6,782 bases of DNA from Clostridia bacterium DTU080 (GTDB taxonomy: Bacteria > Bacillota > Limnochordia > DTU080). The position numbers and the translations under genes were made by a program. The number at the start of each line of letters is the position of its first letter. Within the stretch, counting starts at the first letter, position 1. The notes beneath the pieces were generated by a model. It ran no database searches. It had not been told where the DNA came from and saw only the letters and a list, made by a program, of their open reading frames with translations. Where the stretch lies: the NCBI GenBank assembly GCA_001513395.1, contig LFTP01000278.1, positions 1 to 6,782 of the forward strand, written 5' to 3'. Of this stretch, positions 1 through 4,803 are shown piece after piece.

Positions 1-1155
1 GCTCGCACCCTGTCTCGCAATTTTGAGGATCGCATTATGTACGCCATCGGTGCGGATGCGGTGCTTACTGAGCAGTGGTCTTTACCAACCGCCGGCGATC
101 CCGATGACTTTTTCAGTCTCTTCGGCGGAGGCGATGAAGACAGCAGACCGCCCGAACCCCTGGTTTTCGAACCGCCGTTTTACGTGCACGAAGATCTTCC
201 CGGCGTCAAAGCCGCTGCCCGCGTTTTGACGCGCAATGTCAACATCCAGGTAGGCGGAAACTTCAGGGGTCAGGGACAGATGATGGCTATAGTCCCCCGT
301 GAATTCGCGGATGTAGCGTGGTTTCGCCACGATCTCACGCCCATCCACTACTACCACTACCTCAATCTCCTGACGCGATACAGCGAAGGAGCATTGATAT
401 CCAACGAGTTCATGGAGGAAAACCATCTCAATCCCGGAGACTGGATCACTTTGATGCTTAAAAACCAGCCCATTGATGTCTTCATCGTGGCAGGCATAGA
501 TCTGTGGCCGACTCTATACCCTGAAGCGGGAACGATCGTGGTCACCAATCTGCAACACGTGCAGCAGGTCACCACTCTCGAGCCGTATGCCATCTGGCTC
601 AAGATGGAAAGCGGTGCGTCATTGATCGACGCCGTAGATAGCCTGCGTGAACAAGGCATCTGGGTTTCATCAGTGACCGACAGTCGCCTACAGATCGTTG
701 AGGGTCGTCGGGAACCTCACCGCATGGGCTTTTTCGGGATTTTGTCCATTGGCTTTCTCGTCTCAGTAGTTGTAACCATCATGGGCTTTTTCCTGTACAC
801 ATTCCTTTCGTTGAGGGCACGAATGCTCCACTTCGGTGTACTTCGAGCTATCGGGCTCTCAGTCAGACAACTGATCTCCATGTTGGCTTTGGAACAGGTC
901 TTCTCTCTAGGTCTGGGCCTCATCGTGGGCACTCTACTGGGCCGCCTGATAAGCAATGTCTTCTTACCGTTCCTGGAGCAGACTAGCGAGTTCAAAGAGG
1001 CCATACCGCAGTTCATGATCGTCATCGAAGCACAAGATCTGCAAAAGATCTACGTGGTACTGCTGTCCATGCTCCTCGTAGGAGTGCTGGCTCTCGCGGT
1101 TGTACTGTTCCGCATGCGCCTGGCACAAGCAGTCAAGATAGGGGAGGAAGTCTAG
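1..1155 (+). CDS. FtsX/MacB-family ABC transporter permease, C-terminal part (5' end outside window)
   Basis: The reading frame is open from the first base, so this is the last 384 residues of a longer protein; the ATG at 37 is internal. The first ~240 visible residues are soluble and probably form the end of an extracytoplasmic domain. Three hydrophobic segments follow, encoded at about 724-810, 871-942 and 1045-1116. Between the first and second lies a conserved-looking cytoplasmic stretch (RARMLHFGVLRAIGLSVRQL), which resembles the coupling-helix region of FtsX permeases that docks on the ATPase. This is the typical C-terminal FtsX domain. Members of the MacB/LolCE group move lipoproteins, peptides or drugs, or transmit mechanical work across the membrane; the substrate cannot be told here. 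The stop codon shares its last base with the GTG start of the ATPase gene, so the two are translationally coupled. Family call is firm; specific role is unknown. Confidence 0.9.
   Translation, partial: ARTLSRNFEDRIMYAIGADAVLTEQWSLPTAGDPDDFFSLFGGGDEDSRPPEPLVFEPPFYVHEDLPGVKAAARVLTRNVNIQVGGNFRGQGQMMAIVPREFADVAWFRHDLTPIHYYHYLNLLTRYSEGALISNEFMEENHLNPGDWITLMLKNQPIDVFIVAGIDLWPTLYPEAGTIVVTNLQHVQQVTTLEPYAIWLKMESGASLIDAVDSLREQGIWVSSVTDSRLQIVEGRREPHRMGFFGILSIGFLVSVVVTIMGFFLYTFLSLRARMLHFGVLRAIGLSVRQLISMLALEQVFSLGLGLIVGTLLGRLISNVFLPFLEQTSEFKEAIPQFMIVIEAQDLQKIYVVLLSMLLVGVLALAVVLFRMRLAQAVKIGEEV
1140..1150 (+). promoter_or_regulatory. Ribosome binding site for the ABC ATPase
   Basis: A purine-rich block (AGGGGAGGAAG) ends four bases before the GTG at 1155. 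It lies inside the end of the permease gene. It supports GTG 1155 as the true start of the ATPase and therefore supports its long N-terminal extension. Confidence 0.7.
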
Positions 1156-2213
1156 TGTCATGGAGACGCTTGATACCCAGAAGGTGGCGTAGTCGGAGCC
1201 ACCCACACTCAAAAGCTGCGACTGCGAGCCTAACCACAGACACTGAGCAGATCGGCCTGCAGCTGTTGGAAGATGATGATCCTGCCGGCCCACCTCCCAA
1301 TCCTACAACGGCCGATGCCGCCATCGGTGAGCCCTTCATTGTTTGCCAGAACCTAGTGAAGATCTACAAGATCGAGGATCTTGAGGTCTTCGCTCTGCAA
1401 GGTCTTGATCTGGAGATCAGGCGCGGCGAGCTGATGGCCATCATCGGTAGCAGCGGCAGTGGTAAGTCCACTCTCCTCAACGTACTGGGTGGCCTGGACA
1501 TCCCTACCGCGGGTCGCGCCTATGTAGCCGGATGGGATTTACTGCGGATGAGCAATCGAGCGCGCGTCCTATACAAAAGACACACCGTGGGTTTCGTCTG
1601 GCAGAATGTGAGCCGCAATCTGGTGCCGTATCTAACTGCACTGGAGAATGTCGAACTGCCTATGATTTTGGCCGGCAAGTACGATCGTAACAGAGCCAAA
1701 GAGCTGTTAGAGGCGGTTGGGCTTGAAAAGCGCATGCGCCACAAACCTGTGCATATGTCGGGCGGAGAGCAACAACGTGTGGCCATCGCCATCGCCTTGG
1801 CCAACAACCCTTCTGTCCTACTGGCCGACGAGCCAACCGGGTCACTTGACTCACGGACTGCGCTAACGGTGCTACAGGCCTTTCGTCAAGTCCGCGACAT
1901 TTACGGAGTCACTGTCGTCGTGGTTACTCACGATCGCAGCATGTCCAATGCCGTGGACCGCTTCGTGGAAATCCGTGACGGTAAGACCAGCACGGAAGCG
2001 GTTCGTCGCGATCTGTCGGAAGATGTGGCAGAAGCCACTCACGATCGCTATACGCTACTGGACTCCGCCGGCCGTCTGCAGCTTCCTTTGTCTTACATGG
2101 AAAGCATCGGACTTCAAGGCCCAAGTCGCGTCCGCTTGACAGTGGACGGACGGCGCATTATTATCGAACCCCCTGATGAGGATACTCCCCCTCTTTCTGA
2201 AGAGCCGGCTTAG
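1155..2213 (+). CDS. MacB/LolD-type ABC transporter ATP-binding protein with a C-terminal AbrB-like domain
   Basis: This 352-residue protein powers the FtsX permease encoded just upstream. Residues 60-280 form the nucleotide-binding domain: Walker A GSSGSGKST (98-106), Q-loop Q150, signature MSGGEQQR (201-208, with Met for the usual Leu), Walker B VLLADEPTG (221-229), D-loop SLDS (230-233) and switch H259. Two parts go beyond the usual ~230-residue LolD-like core. Residues 1-58 are a polar extension, Arg-rich at first and then acidic and Pro-rich, with no recognisable fold. Residues ~298-340 (LLDSAGRLQLPLSYMESIGL, then VRLTVDGRRIIIEP) have the pattern of an AbrB/SpoVT swapped-hairpin domain, in which a G-R-hydrophobic-P turn is followed by a helix and paired strands. 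The GTG start is supported by a good Shine-Dalgarno and by the one-base overlap with the permease stop. The ATPase call is certain; the tail's assignment is by eye. Confidence 0.95.
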   Translation: MSWRRLIPRRWRSRSHPHSKAATASLTTDTEQIGLQLLEDDDPAGPPPNPTTADAAIGEPFIVCQNLVKIYKIEDLEVFALQGLDLEIRRGELMAIIGSSGSGKSTLLNVLGGLDIPTAGRAYVAGWDLLRMSNRARVLYKRHTVGFVWQNVSRNLVPYLTALENVELPMILAGKYDRNRAKELLEAVGLEKRMRHKPVHMSGGEQQRVAIAIALANNPSVLLADEPTGSLDSRTALTVLQAFRQVRDIYGVTVVVVTHDRSMSNAVDRFVEIRDGKTSTEAVRRDLSEDVAEATHDRYTLLDSAGRLQLPLSYMESIGLQGPSRVRLTVDGRRIIIEPPDEDTPPLSEEPA

Positions 2214-2253
2214 TCCGCAATCTTCTCCTCTACCGCTATGGCACAGAAGGAGC

Positions 2254-2274
2254 CATTCATGAATCTCATTCATG
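2254..2274 (+). repeat. Tandem CATTCATG direct repeat, possible operator
   Basis: CATTCATG occurs at 2254-2261 and again at 2267-2274, 13 bases apart start to start. The first copy lies in a perfect 10-base palindrome (ATTCATGAAT, 2255-2264), and the second is followed by GAAT, giving an imperfect version of the same palindrome. The pair lies just upstream of, and partly over, the likely -35 area of the promoter at 2296-2301, so a protein bound here could control it. No known operator was recognised. Confidence 0.35.
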
Positions 2275-2300
2275 GAATTGGCACACATGTTAGAGTATAA
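2259..2300 (+). other. 13-codon mini-ORF with a strong Shine-Dalgarno
   Basis: AAGGAG at 2247-2252 stands six bases before an ATG that opens a 13-codon frame (MNLIHGIGTHVRV) closed by TAA at 2298-2300. It follows the ATPase stop by 45 bases. If translated, it would come from transcripts running on from the ATPase gene, because the next promoter's -10 box overlaps its end. It may be a chance ORF. Confidence 0.2.
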
Positions 2301-2301
2301 T
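2273..2301 (+). promoter_or_regulatory. Putative sigma-70-type promoter for the zinc-ribbon gene
   Basis: A perfect -10 hexamer TATAAT lies at 2296-2301. The -35 hexamer at the ideal 17-base spacing (2273-2278, TGGAAT) matches only three of six positions. A better hexamer, TTGGCA (2278-2283), is only 12 bases from the -10 box, which is too close. Transcription would start near 2308, giving a leader of about 58 bases before ATG 2366. The weak -35 and the adjacent repeats fit a regulated promoter. Confidence 0.45.
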
Positions 2302-2350
2302 ACAAGTGGCGTCATGTTCTTGGCGCGTTCCCGAATGTTGATAACAGCGA

Positions 2351-2359
2351 GGGGGGGAG
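2351..2359 (+). promoter_or_regulatory. Ribosome binding site of the zinc-ribbon gene
   Basis: A G-rich purine run (GGGGGGGAG) ends six bases before ATG 2366. It supports translation of this short gene. Confidence 0.6.
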
Positions 2360-2365
2360 TGACCT

Positions 2366-2536
2366 ATGGCGATCAAGTGCCCTGACTGCAACTCCTTCAA
2401 CCCGACGGCCGCCACGAACTGCAGAAAATGTGGAGCCGAACTCAATCCCAAGACTACCACCGTCACCGAAAGCAATGCTCCCGACAAGCGCTCCGTTCCT
2501 TGGTACAAGCGTTTGTTAAGTCGGCGAAAAGAGTAA
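2366..2536 (+). CDS. Small zinc-ribbon protein (56 residues)
   Basis: The frame encodes a 56-residue protein starting MAIKCPDCNSFNP. It has two CxxC knuckles, C5/C8 and C19/C22, ten residues apart, the pattern of a zinc ribbon with CPxC and CxKCG knuckles. After the ribbon comes a Thr/Ser-rich linker and a basic C-terminus (WYKRLLSRRKE) that could touch membrane, RNA or a partner. A purine-rich Shine-Dalgarno and an upstream TATAAT box support expression. Such ribbons are often the N-terminal domain of larger membrane proteins; here the ribbon stands alone. It may bind zinc as an adaptor for a partner protein, but no specific function can be assigned. It lies downstream of the ABC genes on the same strand but appears to have its own promoter. 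Confidence 0.8.
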   Translation: MAIKCPDCNSFNPTAATNCRKCGAELNPKTTTVTESNAPDKRSVPWYKRLLSRRKE

Positions 2537-2563
2537 CACGACCGCAGTCCATCCCTCAAGCGG

Positions 2564-2590
2564 GGCCGCCGATCATGTGCACAGGCGGCC
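2564..2590 (+). terminator. Possible hairpin terminator after the zinc-ribbon gene
   Basis: GGCCGCC (2564-2570) and GGCGGCC (2584-2590) form a perfect 7-bp GC stem around a 13-base loop, 27 bases after the zinc-ribbon stop. The following bases (TATGATTTCATT) hold only short T runs, so termination may be weak. A second AT-rich inverted repeat, TATGAT (2591-2596) with ATCATA (2604-2609), follows at once. Confidence 0.35.
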
Positions 2591-2671
2591 TATGATTTCA
2601 TTGATCATATCTGGCCATCCGATTCATATATGGAAAGACTCCCCGACACTCATATGGGCAGACTAAGTGCC

Positions 2672-2677
2672 GGAGGT
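2672..2677 (+). promoter_or_regulatory. Strong Shine-Dalgarno before a TTG start
   Basis: GGAGGT lies six bases before TTG 2684. The in-frame ATGs at 2630 and 2654 have no such site, so this sequence decides the start of the small ORF. Confidence 0.5.
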
Positions 2678-2683
2678 GAAGCA

Positions 2684-2884
2684 TTGCGGATTACAGGCGT
2701 GGTGCCCGCCGCGCTACGGGCCGCCATTGACGCGAATATCGAACTGAAAGAGGCCTTGATGCGGACCCAGATGCCGAGGCGCTTCCAAGCCATGGTTCTT
2801 GGCCTGACCGCCCTTAGGCAGATGAAGAGTCACGAACGGACCTCCTCGAGCGTCAGAATATGGGCACAGAGCACAAATGGGTAG
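2684..2884 (+). CDS. Hypothetical small protein (66 residues, TTG start)
   Basis: I do not recognise this protein. The frame is open from before 2630, but TTG 2684 is the only start with a strong Shine-Dalgarno (GGAGGT, six bases upstream). The product begins with R-I-T-G-V-V-P and is predicted by eye to be mostly helical through residues 8-47 (AALRAAIDANIELKEALMR, then a Met/Leu/Arg-rich stretch), followed by a polar Ser/Arg tail. It has no cysteines and no clear membrane segment. Its stop at 2882-2884 is 24 bases before a strong hairpin, a natural transcript end. It is on the same strand as the zinc-ribbon gene but separated from it by a possible weak terminator. It could be a real small gene, a remnant of a larger one, or chance. 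Confidence 0.45.
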   Translation: MRITGVVPAALRAAIDANIELKEALMRTQMPRRFQAMVLGLTALRQMKSHERTSSSVRIWAQSTNG

Positions 2885-2908
2885 TCCGACGTTTGTCTCA
2901 TCTCCCGG

Positions 2909-2932
2909 GAGGAGCGGTCCCGTCCGCTCCTC
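2909..2932 (+). terminator. Hairpin terminator between convergent genes
   Basis: GAGGAGCGG (2909-2917) pairs perfectly with CCGCTCCTC (2924-2932) around a 6-base loop. The plus strand continues TAATCGTTTT, a weak T tract, so it should stop plus-strand transcripts coming through the small ORFs. Its last base is also the last base of the stop codon of the minus-strand gene, so the same hairpin begins the 3' end of that transcript. The minus strand has no T tract, so it would act there mainly as a protective structure or a weak stop. Confidence 0.65.
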
Positions 2933-3645
2933 TAATCGTTTTCCTCGATATCTTCTTCATGTGTTTTTTTCCACAGCTCAGGATCAAAAGGAGCTCGACG
3001 TCCGGGGCACTTGTCGCGACGGCACAGCCGACACGAGTAGAAATCTCTCTCCGACGGAAAGAGAATACCCGAGACAGTCTTGTTTGGCTGCATGAGACAG
3101 CTTTCATTGAGTTGCACACCGATCCGGGCCGGCGCATCGCCCAACAGTCTAAAAAGCTCCACTTGCTGCTCAAGAGGCCAGACAGCGACGTCGCCCGAGC
3201 CGGGATGCATGGACGACAAACCGGAGATGCCGTACTTCGAACGCACATGAGTGATCAAGTGATTGCGGGCCGCGTTCAGAGCCTGTGATTTAAGACACTC
3301 TATGCTGTAGCGCAACAGCTCGTCACTGTAGCGGGCAAGAAGACCATCCAGCTCCAAGCCACACGTGGCTATGAAAGGAAACACCCGATACACATCTGTC
3401 AGATTCATCCTCAGCACGCGGCTTGTGAAGACCACACCGTCGATGGTTACGGTATCCCGCCCTCGCTCCTCGACATAGCCCACTCCGTAAAGCGCCTTGG
3501 GCTTCGCCACTGATGCGGCCTGATCAACAACGTCCTGAATCTCAGAGGCGAGATCCGATGATGCATCAAGGCCCAACGTCTTCAATAGATCGGCTGAATC
3601 GGGGACAAAGGGAATCTCATCCAGAATCGTGACAACCGTTATCAT
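2932..3645 (-). CDS. Stand-alone cobalamin-dependent methionine synthase activation-domain-like protein with a cysteine cluster
   Basis: The 237-residue product resembles the C-terminal AdoMet-binding reactivation domain of MetH, without the substrate or cobalamin domains. Residues 174-193 (RIGVQLNESCLMQPNKTVSG) align by eye with the MetH stretch containing LTESFAMWP and SVSG, and HPGSGD (147-152) takes the place of the MetH GYP motif. In MetH this domain supplies AdoMet to remethylate cobalamin that has become oxidised to Co(II). Separate proteins of this kind are known (Thermotoga maritima TM0269). The C-terminus adds C205-x2-C208-x4-C213, and C183 could be a fourth ligand; an Fe-S cluster or metal site is possible. 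The start at 3645 is chosen over an ATG 51 bases upstream because AGGAGG lies five bases before it. The gene is divergent from the Crp/Fnr regulator. Family call is good; the exact target corrinoid protein is unknown, as no methyltransferase is in the window. Confidence 0.82.
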   Translation of the reverse strand: MITVVTILDEIPFVPDSADLLKTLGLDASSDLASEIQDVVDQAASVAKPKALYGVGYVEERGRDTVTIDGVVFTSRVLRMNLTDVYRVFPFIATCGLELDGLLARYSDELLRYSIECLKSQALNAARNHLITHVRSKYGISGLSSMHPGSGDVAVWPLEQQVELFRLLGDAPARIGVQLNESCLMQPNKTVSGILFPSERDFYSCRLCRRDKCPGRRAPFDPELWKKTHEEDIEEND

Positions 3646-3756
3646 GATTACCTCCTGAGATCTTTGCCGTAATCGTTCGCTCTTGCCAGCTATCACCCTT
3701 CTCGAACATTGAAGAATTAGGCAGGTTATTGATCACAAGGCCAGAAACTATCCCTC
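3646..3756. promoter_or_regulatory. Divergent intergenic region
   Basis: These 111 bases separate the minus-strand MetH-activation-like gene from the plus-strand regulator and must hold at least one promoter for each, unless transcripts come from further away. No convincing -35/-10 pair was found. TTGCCA (3683-3688) with AACATT (3705-3710) is a poor plus-strand candidate. TTGATCACAA at 3729-3738 has a TGATCA palindrome core that loosely recalls Crp/Fnr-type half-sites but is not a full TTGAT-N4-ATCAA or TGTGA-N6-TCACA box. Confidence 0.45.
3651..3656 (-). promoter_or_regulatory. Perfect Shine-Dalgarno fixing the start of the MetH-activation-like gene
   Basis: On the minus strand AGGAGG lies five bases before the ATG at 3645. 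The longer frame opening at 3696 would place this site inside the coding sequence, so the shorter start is preferred. Confidence 0.8.
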
Positions 3757-4530
3757 ATGAGAACACGGCACGATTCTCGAACGAGATCCTACATTTCTCA
3801 GCATTTGCCCAACCTGCCCGTGGAGATTCACGACGCTTTGCTGGCATGCGGGGTATCGACGGTCATTCGATCGGGTAGCAATCTCTTCCATCAAGGCGAT
3901 CCGGCTGAGAAAGGCTATCTAATTCTCAAGGGACGGCTCAAGCTGACTCAACTTCACGAACGAGGTAAAGAAGTGATCCTGGGCTATTTCGGACCAGGCG
4001 ATCTGATCGCCTTTTTGACCGCCTATGACCAAACGGACTATCCCGCTACGGCGGAGGCCGTCGAGACCGTCGAGCTAGTCGGTTGGGACGCTGAAGCACT
4101 GCGTCAGCTGATACGTACGCATCCGCCTTTAGCCGATATGGTGCTGCGCATGGCGGCAGCGCGCATGAAAGAGACACAGAAACGCTATCTCGAGCTGTGT
4201 GCGGAACAGGTGGACGGACGCTTGGCCCGCGCACTGCTACGGATTATGAATCAAGCCGGTCGCAAGACTGAAAACGGTATCGTCATCGAGTTTCCTCTTA
4301 GTCGAGAAGACCTCGCCGACTACATCGGTACCTCCTTGTACACGGTCAGTCGCACGTTGAGTCTTTGGGAGAAGAAGGGCTGGGTGGTCTCCGGACGCGA
4401 GCGCATCACTGTCACTGACCCACATGCCCTGATGGCATTCGCCGAGGGCGTTGATCTCAGCGCAAAAAAGACTGTTATTTGCTCTGGCGCAAAGAATGAT
4501 GCAAAGGATCCGCCTATACTGGAGCCATGA
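3757..4530 (+). CDS. Crp/Fnr-family transcriptional regulator, probably HcpR-like
   Basis: The 257-residue product has a cyclic-nucleotide-binding-fold sensor domain (about 22-125, with FHQGDPAEKGYLILKGRLKL and the later FGPGDLIAF turn), a long dimerisation helix (about 125-155) and a Crp-type winged helix-turn-helix (about 155-225). The recognition helix is GTSLYTVSRTLSLWEKKGW: the VSR core is kept, but Tyr195 stands where CRP and FNR have the DNA-reading Glu. The only cysteines are C31, C148 and C242, so there is no FNR-type N-terminal Fe-S motif and direct O2 sensing by such a cluster is unlikely. Genomic linkage to hcp suggests an HcpR- or DNR-like role in sensing NO or nitrosative stress; that is inference. 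The C-terminal ~25 residues pass the usual family end, and the stop overlaps the next start as ATGA. No strong Shine-Dalgarno precedes ATG 3757, so the start is less certain than the family. Confidence 0.9.
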   Translation: MRTRHDSRTRSYISQHLPNLPVEIHDALLACGVSTVIRSGSNLFHQGDPAEKGYLILKGRLKLTQLHERGKEVILGYFGPGDLIAFLTAYDQTDYPATAEAVETVELVGWDAEALRQLIRTHPPLADMVLRMAAARMKETQKRYLELCAEQVDGRLARALLRIMNQAGRKTENGIVIEFPLSREDLADYIGTSLYTVSRTLSLWEKKGWVVSGRERITVTDPHALMAFAEGVDLSAKKTVICSGAKNDAKDPPILEP

Positions 4531-4760
4531 TGAGACTGAGTCCTGAGATGACCGTTCAAGATCTATTGCATCGTTTCCCGGAAGCTATGCGGTTCTTCGT
4601 CAGACACAGGATGCTGTGTGTGGGCTGTCCCTCGGCGCCCTTTCATACCCTGAAAGACGTGGCGCATCTTCATGATCTGACCGTAGAGTCTTTGCTCAGC
4701 CAGCTCAATGAAGTGATCGCCGATACAACAGAAGGACACCCGTGTCAAAAGGACTGCTAA
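4527..4760 (+). CDS. DUF1858 protein, hybrid-cluster-protein-associated redox disulfide domain
   Basis: The 77-residue protein is one DUF1858 domain (the TIGR03980-type family found beside Hcp). It begins with the usual pattern of a hydrophobic helix ending in a pair of cysteines, C31-V-G-C34, followed by PSAPFHTLKDVAHLHDL. The CxxC is the presumed redox-active disulfide, which may pass electrons to or protect Hcp; the biochemistry is not settled. The C-terminus adds C73 and C77 (HPCQKDC), which could form a second thiol pair. The start overlaps the regulator stop by four bases (ATGA). A second ATG at 4530 has better spacing (five bases) from the GGAG at 4521-4524, so the real start may be one codon later. 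The hcp gene follows after 43 bases, and the three genes look like one operon. Confidence 0.88.
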   Translation: MMRLSPEMTVQDLLHRFPEAMRFFVRHRMLCVGCPSAPFHTLKDVAHLHDLTVESLLSQLNEVIADTTEGHPCQKDC

Positions 4761-4790
4761 TGAAGGATTGCATAGCCACAGTATCTATCA

Positions 4791-4797
4791 AAGGAGG
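4791..4797 (+). promoter_or_regulatory. Ribosome binding site deciding the hcp start
   Basis: AAGGAGG ends six bases before ATG 4804. The longer frame from TTG 4768 would include this site as coding sequence and add residues absent from known Hcp N-termini, so 4804 is chosen. Confidence 0.85.
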
Positions 4798-4803
4798 CCG
4801 TTG

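Noticed and set aside
2191..2204. CTCTT/AAGAG hairpin as terminator of the ABC operon
   Set aside because: The stem is only 5 bp, lies inside the coding sequence and has no T run after it.
2860..3288. Plus-strand frame of 142 codons opposite the MetH-activation-like gene
   Set aside because: It runs through the terminator hairpin and antisense to a gene with clear family motifs and a perfect Shine-Dalgarno; its protein is low in recognisable features.
3675..3707. GTTCG/CGAAC inverted repeat in the divergent region
   Set aside because: Only 5 bp with a 23-base spacer; expected by chance in a region of this size.
3726..3738. Canonical FNR or CRP box upstream of the regulator
   Set aside because: TTATTGATCACAA has a TGATCA core but no proper second half-site with the right spacing for either consensus.
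4515..4520. TATACT as the -10 box of a promoter for the DUF1858 gene
   Set aside because: No reasonable -35 hexamer lies 16-18 bases upstream, and transcription would start at the ATG itself; the ATGA overlap suggests translational coupling instead.
4768..4803. Upstream TTG start for hcp adding 12 residues
   Set aside because: The strong Shine-Dalgarno at 4791-4797 would fall inside the extension, and known Hcp proteins begin at MFCFQC.
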